The position numbers and the translations under genes were made by a program. Of a stretch of DNA of 14,474 nt, positions 7,700 to 14,091 are shown piece after piece; position 1 is the first letter of the stretch; each line of letters starts with the position of its first letter. The stretch is from NCBI GenBank assembly GCA_900317065.1, contig ONFK01000022.1, positions 1 to 14,474 on the forward strand. Direction: 5' to 3'. The DNA comes from an uncultured Bacteroidales bacterium. GTDB lineage: Bacteria > Bacteroidota > Bacteroidia > Bacteroidales > UBA932. The notes beneath the pieces were generated by a model, which worked only from the letters and a program-made list of their open reading frames with translations, searched no databases and was not told the origin of the DNA.

Positions 7700-7707
7700 C
7701 AAAGTTA
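7700..7707 (-). promoter_or_regulatory. Possible Bacteroidota -7 box (TAACTTTG) for the acid phosphatase gene
   Basis: Read on the minus strand, TAACTTTG matches TAnnTTTG and sits 7 nt before the phosphatase ATG, just after the upstream gene's stop. I see no good -33 element at the expected distance, so this could be chance. Confidence 0.4.
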
Positions 7708-7708
7708 A

Positions 7709-8206
7709 TCATTTTCGGGGAAGACGCTGATAGGCCAGACGCTCGTCGCCTGATTCAAGATAGATGATGCCGCAATAGTCGAACCCTGCCTTGAGGATAT
7801 TGTGCTGCATTACCAGATTGTCGCGATGCGTATCGATTCTTATATTCGGATCGTGCGAGAAACAGAAATCCATGATGGCGGCGAAGATGCCGTGCGAGTC
7901 CGGAGTGCTGCCTATGCGGTGCACCACGTGGTAGGGCCGTTCATCGTCCAGCCACTCGCCCTCGTAGATTCTTGCGTATGTCGGTTCCGGCGAAGGGATG
8001 AAGGCGAAGTAGCCGACAATCCTTTTTTCTTCTTCCACTACAAATCCCCATCCATTGGCGATATCGTTATTGATCACCTCTTCCGAAGGATATCCGTTTA
8101 CCCACTGCTTCATATTCCCCGATGCGCGCATTATCCCCTTGGCCGCCTCCAGGACGGTCATTACTCGCGGGATATCAGTTTCATTGGCTGGCCGGATACT
8201 GTTCAT
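7709..8206 (-). CDS. GNAT-family N-acetyltransferase
   Basis: The 165-residue product has the GNAT layout. It begins IRPANETDIP, the usual helix 1 region, followed by a central strand (GWGFVVEEE at 52-60, then VGYFAFI), a motif A-like segment HRIGSTPDSHGIFAAIM at 96-112, then IRIDTHRDN at 122-130 and a C-terminal LKAGFDYCGIIYL at 138-150. The acetyl-CoA loop is not the canonical Q/R-x-x-G-x-G/A, but the DTH-DN and GF-YCGII segments are typical of a common anaerobe GNAT subfamily. The substrate is unknown. A TATATTTG promoter box ends 5 nt before the ATG. The acid phosphatase gene follows 16 nt downstream. Confidence 0.85.
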   Translation of the reverse strand: MNSIRPANETDIPRVMTVLEAAKGIMRASGNMKQWVNGYPSEEVINNDIANGWGFVVEEEKRIVGYFAFIPSPEPTYARIYEGEWLDDERPYHVVHRIGSTPDSHGIFAAIMDFCFSHDPNIRIDTHRDNLVMQHNILKAGFDYCGIIYLESGDERLAYQRLPRK

Positions 8207-8211
8207 TGTTC

Positions 8212-8219
8212 CAAATATA
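8212..8219 (-). promoter_or_regulatory. -7 box TATATTTG for the GNAT gene
   Basis: An exact TAnnTTTG match on the minus strand, separated from the ATG by only five bases (gaaca). Transcription would begin at or next to the start codon, giving a leaderless or nearly leaderless mRNA. No clear -33 element is visible. Confidence 0.5.
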
Positions 8220-8264
8220 GTTAAAACCGGGCAATTATCTATCTACCACTCAATGACTTACAGA

Positions 8265-8295
8265 AAACAAATCGGCGGAATCCGCCGATTTGTTT
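8265..8295 (-). terminator. Intrinsic terminator after codB
   Basis: A perfect 14-bp stem (8265-8278 with 8282-8295) with a 3-nt loop and a GC-rich core (cggcgg/ccgccg). On the minus strand it is followed by ttttctgt, a short U-rich tract. It starts 38 nt after the codB stop and separates that unit from the GNAT gene's promoter. The stem carries A/T flanks on both sides, so it may stop transcription in both directions. Confidence 0.85.
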
Positions 8296-8333
8296 CCAGC
8301 AACTGTCTGAATATCACCAACTTGGGCGCCCGG

Positions 8334-9590
8334 CTATTTATTGCAGACAAAGCGGCCGCAGCAGTAGCAGAGGGCGGCGACGGCCATTCCGTTGATTGCA
8401 GGGAAGCCCCAGTGCACAAGGTTGGCGACGACTGCACCAAGTACCACGCCGGCAACCGCGAACCAGTTGACGGTCTTGATCTCGACGCTGTCTTCCAGAT
8501 ATGCCTTGCGGCGCACAAAGTAGTCGAGGATGAGGATAATGCCGACAGGAGGAAGGGTGCAGTTGAGCACGTTCAGCCAGCCGCAGAAGTTCCAGTAGAG
8601 CCACACTGCGGCAACAGTGCCGATGATTCCCGAGATGAGCACCATGGCTTTCTTGCTGAGCCCGAAGATGTTGCTGAGCCCGAGTCCGCCGGTGTAGAGT
8701 GCGTTGTCGTTCGTGGTCCAGATGTTAAGACCGAGAACCAGCACTGCAAGATAGAAGAGATTGAGGTTGAGCATGACCTCGAAGATGTCGTTGCCGCCAA
8801 CATAGATGCTGGAGACTGCGCCGAAGCAGAACATAAGGCTGTTGCCGATGAAGAAGGCGACCACGGTAGTCCAGAGCCCGACCTTGCCACTCTTGGCGAA
8901 GCGGGTGAAGTTGGGAGTCGCGGTGCCTCCGGAAACGAAGCTTCCTACCACCAGACCAGCGCCGGCGATGATGCCGAGGGTCTTGCTGCCCTGATTGAAC
9001 TGCTCGATCAGCCCGAGTTCACCGCGGTTCACCGCCATTATCATGGCCGCAGTGCCGAGGATGGCGACTGCGGGAACGGCGACATAGCTGATGATGGTGA
9101 GGCTCTTGATTCCGAAGTATGCCGTGCATGTCATTAGGACACCGGCAATCGCTACCATCAGATATCCCTGCCAGGGCATGTGGTCCGGAGTAACATCAAG
9201 GCCGAGAAGTTCTTTCGCTACCGGAATCGCGAACATGGCAAGGCCTACGCCGAACCATCCGATCTGGGTGAAACTGATCATTGCACTGGGGAGCCAGCTT
9301 CCCTTCTTTCCGAAGCTCCTCTGCGCAAGCATGTCGAGGGAGAGTCCGCTCTCGGCTCCTATGAATCCGAGAGAACCGGTGTAAGCAGCAAGGATAAGAC
9401 CACCAAGGACAAGGGCCCATACGAAGCCCCAGAAATTCAAGCCTGCGGCGAGCTGCTGCCCGACCCACATGCTTGCACTGAAGAAGGTGAAGCCAAGCAT
9501 CACCATGAACATACTGAGGGTGCTCTTGCGCCCTGCGCGGTCTACCGCCTGTGTCGTGTAATCGACATCGAAGCCTTTTTTGTTACTCAT
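8334..9590 (-). CDS. codB: Cytosine permease (NCS1 family)
   Basis: Inner-membrane nucleobase:cation symporter-1, 418 residues, with about twelve hydrophobic segments. It closely matches remembered E. coli CodB: VMLGFTFFSASMW at 30-42, FGKKGSWLPS at 93-102, GWFGVGLAMFAIPV at 111-124, VVGSFVSGGT at 214-223, and LNIWTTNDNALY at 288-299. It should import cytosine or a similar base. The ATG at 9590 overlaps the end of the phosphoribosyltransferase gene by 8 nt, so translation is probably coupled. No cytosine deaminase (codA) is present in the window, unlike E. coli codBA; the partner here is a phosphoribosyltransferase. The specificity for cytosine rather than another base is inferred from the family. 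A strong hairpin terminator lies downstream. Confidence 0.92.
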   Translation of the reverse strand: MSNKKGFDVDYTTQAVDRAGRKSTLSMFMVMLGFTFFSASMWVGQQLAAGLNFWGFVWALVLGGLILAAYTGSLGFIGAESGLSLDMLAQRSFGKKGSWLPSAMISFTQIGWFGVGLAMFAIPVAKELLGLDVTPDHMPWQGYLMVAIAGVLMTCTAYFGIKSLTIISYVAVPAVAILGTAAMIMAVNRGELGLIEQFNQGSKTLGIIAGAGLVVGSFVSGGTATPNFTRFAKSGKVGLWTTVVAFFIGNSLMFCFGAVSSIYVGGNDIFEVMLNLNLFYLAVLVLGLNIWTTNDNALYTGGLGLSNIFGLSKKAMVLISGIIGTVAAVWLYWNFCGWLNVLNCTLPPVGIILILDYFVRRKAYLEDSVEIKTVNWFAVAGVVLGAVVANLVHWGFPAINGMAVAALCYCCGRFVCNK

Positions 9591-10671
9591 AATTTTTTGA
9601 TATAAAGGTAATTTCTTTGATCCTGCGTTCCGCCGTCTCTTTCAGGTCGATGGAAGGAGCCCTGCGACAAAGTTCCTGTTCCATCTCCCACAGTTCCCGC
9701 AGGCCCTCCTGCGGAAGGGTGCCGAGCCCTGTCACCAGCAGCCATACGGCATAGTCGATGGGGCCTTCATACCCGAGTTTCTCTGCGACCAGGGCGGGGA
9801 CGTCGATGCCCTCCGCTCGCTCCGCGATGCCGTGCCAGTACTCGAAGACCTCCTCGAAATGCACGGGGATCTCGTAGCGGCGCGCTCCACCGTCGTAGAT
9901 AATGCACTTCTCGAAGAGTGCGTCCGGATGTGTCATCACATAGCGCCTGAATTCGGGAGACACTATCCCGTCGTTCCAGCCGAAGTCGATGTCCGGCACG
10001 TTGATTCCGCTTACGCCCTTGTCCCTGTACACGGAGAAGATGCCCTCGTAGAAGAAGCACTCGAAGCCTTCGAACTCGGGGAAATAGGCGGATATCTTCT
10101 CGGCCATCCTTTCCATGAGGGGGATGGCGCGGGTGCCGCCTATAGTAAAGAATATTATCTTGCGTATGCTCCCTCCCTTGCGGCGGAAGCGGTCCACCAC
10201 CTGGTCCAGGCAGAGGCGGAGGGTATCGCCGGTGGCGATGATGTCCCCGATCACGAGGGTGCGGTCGCGTGTGATGCGGAGTTTCTCGTATTTTATGTCG
10301 AGCCCGGTGATCACGTGTTCCTCGATTATGCGTTCGCAACTCAGGAAGTGGATATCCCTCACCCGGATACCTACTCTGTGGCAGGCCTCCTCGATGGGAT
10401 AGTTGAGACCGCCGCGGAGGATGGTGAGTATATCGACGTCGCCCTCCGAACCAGAAGGGAAAAGGTAACGGAGGGCGGCGACAGTTTCAGGGAGCATTGC
10501 TGAGTAGGAATCGAAGCCTACGACTTCGGGAGAGGCCATGAGGCGACGGGTCCCTGCCCCGCTGATAATGAAGTATTTGTTCTGGAACTGCGGAGCGTGC
10601 AGTTCGTATATGCTTGTGTCTTCTTGCAAACCGACATATTGAAGGCTTGCATTTCGTAATGATGTGGACAT
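9583..10671 (-). CDS. Phosphoribosyltransferase-domain protein coupled to codB
   Basis: A type I phosphoribosyltransferase core is visible. ILTILRGGLNYP at 81-92 provides the diphosphate loop region and LVIGDIIATGDTL at 139-151 is the PRPP-binding motif, in which the usual double acid is Gly-Asp. At 362 residues it is about twice the length of a typical nucleobase phosphoribosyltransferase. About 150 C-terminal residues (from about 210) belong to no family I recognise; they contain YDGGARRYEIP at 259-269 and a helical tail. The end overlaps codB by 8 nt. The likely role is converting an imported base to its nucleotide, but the base is unknown and a regulatory role is possible. The ATG at 10671 directly follows a hairpin and U-run, and a good promoter lies just upstream. 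Confidence 0.75.
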   Translation of the reverse strand: MSTSLRNASLQYVGLQEDTSIYELHAPQFQNKYFIISGAGTRRLMASPEVVGFDSYSAMLPETVAALRYLFPSGSEGDVDILTILRGGLNYPIEEACHRVGIRVRDIHFLSCERIIEEHVITGLDIKYEKLRITRDRTLVIGDIIATGDTLRLCLDQVVDRFRRKGGSIRKIIFFTIGGTRAIPLMERMAEKISAYFPEFEGFECFFYEGIFSVYRDKGVSGINVPDIDFGWNDGIVSPEFRRYVMTHPDALFEKCIIYDGGARRYEIPVHFEEVFEYWHGIAERAEGIDVPALVAEKLGYEGPIDYAVWLLVTGLGTLPQEGLRELWEMEQELCRRAPSIDLKETAERRIKEITFISKNYE

Positions 10672-10676
10672 AAAAA

Positions 10677-10700
10677 ATCCCGATTAGAGCCAATCGGGAT
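10677..10700 (-). promoter_or_regulatory. Hairpin plus U6 abutting the phosphoribosyltransferase start codon
   Basis: On the minus strand, arms atcccgatt (10700-10692) and aatcgggat (10685-10677) form a perfect 9-bp stem with a 6-nt loop. The following run of T leads straight into ATG (10671). It has the form of an intrinsic terminator but lies between the promoter and the first gene of the unit, so it may be an attenuator, a start-codon-occluding structure or a 5' stabiliser. It could also terminate read-through from the upstream three-gene module. Confidence 0.6.
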
Positions 10701-10701
10701 A

Positions 10702-10732
10702 CAAATATAATTCAATTCCGGAAATGCTGCAA
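10702..10732 (-). promoter_or_regulatory. Bacteroidota promoter of the phosphoribosyltransferase-codB unit
   Basis: The -7 box TATATTTG (10709-10702 on the minus strand) matches TAnnTTTG exactly. A TTG (10732-10730) lies 20 nt upstream, the expected spacing for a -33 element. Transcription would start near 10698, at the first bases of the hairpin. Confidence 0.7.
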
Positions 10733-10761
10733 GAAAAAATCAATTTTCGTGAACATATCCA

Positions 10762-10869
10762 TCATCCTTGATATTCCATATAGGTATGAGCACGAAAAGG
10801 AATTTCCCACCAGTCCATGCTGCTCTGATGTCAAGACATCCAGGGCTGATAGTTGTAGTCGGAGCCAGG
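10762..10869 (-). other. Short broken reading frame after the three-gene module
   Basis: In the same frame as the upstream 72-residue gene, translation past its stop gives sensible-looking residues interrupted by stops: PGSDYNYQPWMS, stop, then an 18-codon ORF at 10818-10762 (MDWWEIPFRAHTYMEYQG). The Trp/Tyr-rich content looks more protein-like than random DNA. It may be a decayed 3' end of a gene or simply chance. I cannot assign a family. Confidence 0.25.
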
Positions 10870-11088
10870 CTATCTATGCGACTGATAATCTTGATATAGG
10901 GCAACAGGGCCGTAATGCCACAATTTACTGTCTTCGCGTTCCAGGAGACGATATGTACTCGAAGAGTAAAACTTTGAAAGCGCATCGATGGGGCTGATGT
11001 GTTCATCATCTGCAATGAAAGAGGCCACCGCAGCCACTTTCCCCGCCAAAAGAAGATACAGGTTATTCTGTGTCACTTTCGCTCTCAT
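10870..11088 (-). CDS. Small helical protein, third gene of the DUF3990 module
   Basis: 72 residues, predicted mostly helical, with no signal peptide or membrane segment. The pattern ISPIDALSKFYSSSTYRLLE at 31-50 followed by KLWHYGP at 55-61 recalls short proteins often encoded beside DUF3990 genes, possibly the antitoxin or a DUF3791 relative; I cannot name the family firmly. Its ATG overlaps the DUF3990 stop (ATGA), so it is translationally coupled and probably functions with it. The role as antitoxin or accessory factor is inferred from position. Confidence 0.6.
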   Translation of the reverse strand: MRAKVTQNNLYLLLAGKVAAVASFIADDEHISPIDALSKFYSSSTYRLLEREDSKLWHYGPVALYQDYQSHR

Positions 11089-11570
11089 AACGAAACCTCC
11101 TTCACGCCATTGAATTTAAGGCATTTAAGAGCAGCATCTGTATGAAATAACATCTGGTCAACGAGGCTGTATGTCCTCAGTTCTGTAATAAGTTCCTGTT
11201 TACTCAAAAGCCCCTGTTCATATAGAGCGAAAGCTGCATAAACCCGATCGTTGGCCACGGGACCATATACCAGATCATGGTTATGGATGAAGCCTCGCTG
11301 AGTTCGATTGGCGTGTACAAAATCCACCCAATCCTCCCCGGGCGGATTGGCAAATATCAGGCAATCCAGCCCTTTCGCGGAAGGCTTATCAAAAACATAG
11401 ATATTGATATAACCAATCTTATGATTGACGTCAAGTTTACGAACGACCCAATCTCTGGCTTGTTGCTCGGAAGTGGTCGTATAAAAACCGGCGCCGTAGT
11501 CAAGAGTGCGCCCAGGAATCAAAATGCGAGGTTCCTTCACTATTTGAAGACTTCCGTGAAACAATATCAT
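11085..11570 (-). CDS. DUF3990-family protein, possible ADP-ribosyltransferase-like toxin
   Basis: The 161-residue product matches the DUF3990 pattern: LFHGS at 3-7, LDYGAGFYTTT at 23-33 with QA-x-x-W just after, a central FANPPGEDWVDFV at 73-85, HDLVYGPVANDRVY at 98-111, and a C-terminal DQMLFHTDAALKCLKF at 138-153. The HG-x...GFYTT...DQ-x-x-FHT layout resembles the H-Y-(E/Q) arrangement of ADP-ribosyltransferase folds, so it may modify a protein or nucleic acid. That is inference; the family is formally of unknown function. It sits between two small genes with ATGA overlaps on both sides, the organisation of a toxin-antitoxin-like cassette. The DNA is visibly more AT-rich than the flanking sugar operon, which suggests horizontal acquisition. 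Confidence 0.75.
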   Translation of the reverse strand: MILFHGSLQIVKEPRILIPGRTLDYGAGFYTTTSEQQARDWVVRKLDVNHKIGYINIYVFDKPSAKGLDCLIFANPPGEDWVDFVHANRTQRGFIHNHDLVYGPVANDRVYAAFALYEQGLLSKQELITELRTYSLVDQMLFHTDAALKCLKFNGVKEVSL

Positions 11571-11773
11571 AATCCGATCTTTTCTTCAATTTCTTCCAAA
11601 ATCCATGGCATCCCCTGAGTGTGAAGCGCCTCATAATTGTCAGACAAATACTGCTTGATGCCACACCGGTCGAATAGCTTAGAGGCGTCTTCTCCAGAAA
11701 TGCCATGCTTATTCTTATATGACTCTATGCAGAAAGCTATGAAAAAGAGTATGTCTGTATCTTGCCTACCCAT
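11567..11773 (-). CDS. DUF3791-like small protein, first gene of the DUF3990 module
   Basis: 68 residues when started at the ATG at 11773. It shows the DUF3791 pattern: ILFFIAFCIESYKNKHGISG at 8-27, an LF-x-x-x-G-I segment at 33-39, and NYEALHTQGMPWILEEIEE at 46-64. DUF3791 genes commonly sit directly before DUF3990 genes and are suspected antitoxins. The frame runs open back into lysA, but those upstream residues are lysA read in another frame, and a TACCTTTG promoter box lies 4 nt before this ATG, so the short form is chosen. The stop overlaps the DUF3990 start (ATGA). Confidence 0.75.
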   Translation of the reverse strand: MGRQDTDILFFIAFCIESYKNKHGISGEDASKLFDRCGIKQYLSDNYEALHTQGMPWILEEIEEKIGL

Positions 11774-11777
11774 ATCG

Positions 11778-11785
11778 CAAAGGTA
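11778..11785 (-). promoter_or_regulatory. -7 box TACCTTTG for the DUF3791/DUF3990 module
   Basis: An exact TAnnTTTG match on the minus strand, in the 137-nt gap after lysA. Only four bases (cgat) separate it from the ATG at 11773, so the mRNA would be leaderless or nearly so. A -33 element is not obvious. Confidence 0.5.
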
Positions 11786-11910
11786 TAAAAAGCACGGGAA
11801 AGGAACGTAACAATTCGCCAACTTGCTTTTTCTATTGTGGAAGATGCAAAGACCGCGGCCAATAAAGTGACAAGACGTTTCATCACTTCTTAATACACTA
11901 TTTGTCCGGC

Positions 11911-13065
11911 TTAATCCGAAAAAACCGAATAGGCCGGGGTCCTCATATTGTATGATGAGCTCATCACGCTTCCATACGCACCTGTGCTGCGGATAGCAAT
12001 CAAATCCCCACGCCTCGTTTCCGGAAGCACACGGTCTTCGGCCAGCACATCGGCACTCTCGCATATCGGGCCGGCTATATCGTAAAGACGTAGTTCTCGA
12101 CCCTTGCCATCCAGATTCTCGATCTTATGATAGGCCCCATACAAAGCCGGCCGAAGAAGATCGTTCATGCCCGTATCCAGTATCACGAAGTTCTTTTTCT
12201 CTCCCTCCTTAACCAGGATCACGCGCGAGATGAGTGATACGCACTGTCCTACTACTGAACGCCCTGGCTCAACATGCAGGTGCTGTCCCTGCCTCAACGG
12301 AAGATTCTCCCTGAGGGTACGGAACCATAAATCGAATTCCGGTATGGCATGGCTGTCAGGATTATGATAATCTATTCCGAGACCTCCTCCAAGATCGACA
12401 TTCTCCACCATTATCCCTTCCTGTTCAAAAATATCGATAATTGCTTTGGCGCTCCTACATTCATTTGCAAACACATTTTCCACATCCGTAATCTGGGACC
12501 CTATATGGAAATGCAGTCCCTTGAAAGTTAGGTGGGGGCACTTGCGCAGGATGTCTATTGCCTTTTGGATGAAACGCCGGGGAATGCCGAATTTATCCAT
12601 TTCCAGCCCCGTGGTTATAAATTTATGCGTCTTTGCGTCCACTTCCGGGTTGATGCGCAACGAAACATTGGCCCGCATCCCCTCTTTTGCAGCCAACGAC
12701 TCAATGATCTCCAGTTCTTCCAGCGACTCACAGTTGAAAGAGCCTATGCCTACTTTCATGGCATACACAATCTCGGCATCACTCTTACCCACTCCTGCAA
12801 ACACTATCCCAGCGGGTTCCACGCCATTGACTATACTCCACTTCACCTCGTTGCCGCTCACACAGTCGATGCCGATACCACGGTCCTTGATTATCTCCAC
12901 AAGCCGTTTTTCTGTATTGGCCTTGATGGAATAGTGAACCGTAATGCCGTATTTACGCGAAGCTTCTACCATTGCATCGACAGTCCGGCGGAAAAGATCC
13001 ATGTCGTAGTACCAGAACGGGGTCTCCAAAGTGGCAATCCTTTCAGGGTTCTTGAATTTCAGCAT
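11911..13065 (-). CDS. lysA: Diaminopimelate decarboxylase
   Basis: PLP-dependent alanine-racemase-fold enzyme that decarboxylates meso-diaminopimelate to L-lysine, the last step of lysine synthesis. The 384-residue product has the PLP lysine K48 in HYSIKAN, HFHIGSQ at 185-191, the phosphate-binding DLGGGLG at 224-230, EPGR at 266-269, the active-site Cys335 in GPICESAD and GAYG at 362-365 from the partner-subunit site. The start at 13065 (MLKFKN) is preferred to an in-frame ATG at 13095 because LysA proteins begin just before the TPF-x-YYD segment. The extreme C terminus is short but ends in a normal family tail. It lies 51 nt downstream of lplA on the same strand and may be co-transcribed with it; a clean TAnnTTTG box was not found directly upstream. 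Confidence 0.93.
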   Translation of the reverse strand: MLKFKNPERIATLETPFWYYDMDLFRRTVDAMVEASRKYGITVHYSIKANTEKRLVEIIKDRGIGIDCVSGNEVKWSIVNGVEPAGIVFAGVGKSDAEIVYAMKVGIGSFNCESLEELEIIESLAAKEGMRANVSLRINPEVDAKTHKFITTGLEMDKFGIPRRFIQKAIDILRKCPHLTFKGLHFHIGSQITDVENVFANECRSAKAIIDIFEQEGIMVENVDLGGGLGIDYHNPDSHAIPEFDLWFRTLRENLPLRQGQHLHVEPGRSVVGQCVSLISRVILVKEGEKKNFVILDTGMNDLLRPALYGAYHKIENLDGKGRELRLYDIAGPICESADVLAEDRVLPETRRGDLIAIRSTGAYGSVMSSSYNMRTPAYSVFSD

Positions 13066-13116
13066 AATAACACTAATTAACCAACAAGGACGCAAGATAA
13101 GAAAAATGGCCGGATA

Positions 13117-14091
13117 TTACATCATCAGCCCCAGGATATCTTCTGCGACAAGTCCGTCGAAATAATCTGAAACATTCTCTGTCCGGAGAGCGGCGAGGAT
13201 GACCTGCCCATCAAAACGCAGGCCGTTAAGGCGGGCTGCCAGGCCTTCGGCGGGGAGGTTGCCGAGGAAGTCGCCGCCGAAACGGACGTCTTCCAGAAGG
13301 CCGTGACGGACGGACCAACTGAGTTCCACCGTGCCGCAGGCGAACTTGCGGGATGAGCGGAACTGCGCCTCCGGCGACTTGCCGTATATCCAGTCCCAGG
13401 TACGGAACTTTTCGTCCGCCATCCTGTCTATCGCATCCTGCTGTGCGGTATCCAGCGTCACCTCGGTATCTGCACCGGCAAGAATTCCGTGCAGGGCATC
13501 CTTCAATGCCAGCACATCGCAGAACCGGGGCAGAAACTCGCGCAGGTTTGCGACCTTGCTCCGCACCGAGGCGATGCCGGAGGCCGCCATCTTGCTGCCG
13601 GGCACGGACAGGACTTCCCGCAGGGTTTCCAGGTCCACGTCGAACATCAGCGTGCCGTGCACCATCAGGCGGTCCTTCCAGACGCGCTTGGCATAACCCG
13701 AACATTTTCGGCCGTCCACCATTATGTCGTTGCGGCCGCTGAGCTCGGCGGGAACTCCGAGTCCGCGCAGGGCGTTGACCACAAAGTGCAGATAATCGGG
13801 ATAATCCGCATTGAGGTCCCGGGACTTCCCTACTATAGTATAATTAAGGTTCTGAAGGTCGTGGTAGACCGCTCCACCGCCGGTCACCCTGCGCGCGAGC
13901 GCGATTCCTTTGGATTCAAGATAAGGCAGGTTCACCTCCGCGTATGCGCTCTGGTTCAGACCGATGATGACGGAGGGGGCATTGCGCCAGAGGTAGAAAA
14001 CGGGCTCGTCCAACGGCAGATTCTCCAGGACAAACTCGTCGAATGCCATATTCCGGCAGGCATCCGTGCAATTGTTTACAAGATATCTCAT
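13117..14091 (-). CDS. lplA: Lipoate-protein ligase A
   Basis: Cytoplasmic enzyme that activates lipoate with ATP and attaches it to lysines of E2 and H-protein lipoyl domains. The 324-residue product carries the family motifs RRVTGGGAVYHD at 67-78 (lipoate/ATP loop), GRNDIMVDGRKCSG at 119-132 with the key lysine K129, and VHGTLMFDVD at 144-153. A C-terminal accessory domain runs from about 235. The N terminus (MRYLVNNCTDACRNMAFDE) fits the family start. Its ATG overlaps the stop of the upstream partial gene (ATGA), so the two are coupled. The product would be needed by lipoyl complexes such as the one the E1 at the left edge of the window would serve. Confidence 0.92.
   Translation of the reverse strand: MRYLVNNCTDACRNMAFDEFVLENLPLDEPVFYLWRNAPSVIIGLNQSAYAEVNLPYLESKGIALARRVTGGGAVYHDLQNLNYTIVGKSRDLNADYPDYLHFVVNALRGLGVPAELSGRNDIMVDGRKCSGYAKRVWKDRLMVHGTLMFDVDLETLREVLSVPGSKMAASGIASVRSKVANLREFLPRFCDVLALKDALHGILAGADTEVTLDTAQQDAIDRMADEKFRTWDWIYGKSPEAQFRSSRKFACGTVELSWSVRHGLLEDVRFGGDFLGNLPAEGLAARLNGLRFDGQVILAALRTENVSDYFDGLVAEDILGLMM

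Noticed and set aside
8055..9137. A 360-codon plus-strand frame opposite codB
   Set aside because: It spans a terminator, an intergenic region and antisense codB; its acidic, low-complexity translation has no family features.
10672..10685. UTP-sensitive reiterative start at GATTTTTT, as known for E. coli codBA
   Set aside because: The T-run is similar, but the better promoter here is a Bacteroidota TAnnTTTG box placed so that transcription starts before the hairpin; no direct evidence for slippage.
10740..11015. A 91-codon minus-strand frame overlapping the small 72-residue gene
   Set aside because: It starts inside the coupled small gene in a different frame and shows no family pattern.
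11906..11938. Imperfect hairpin at the end of lysA as a terminator
   Set aside because: The arms pair poorly beyond five bases and lie mostly within the coding end, without a U-tract.
11774..12064. N-terminal extension of the DUF3791-like gene by 97 residues
   Set aside because: Much of the extension is lysA in another frame, and DUF3791 proteins are about 70 residues; a promoter box also lies just before the short start.
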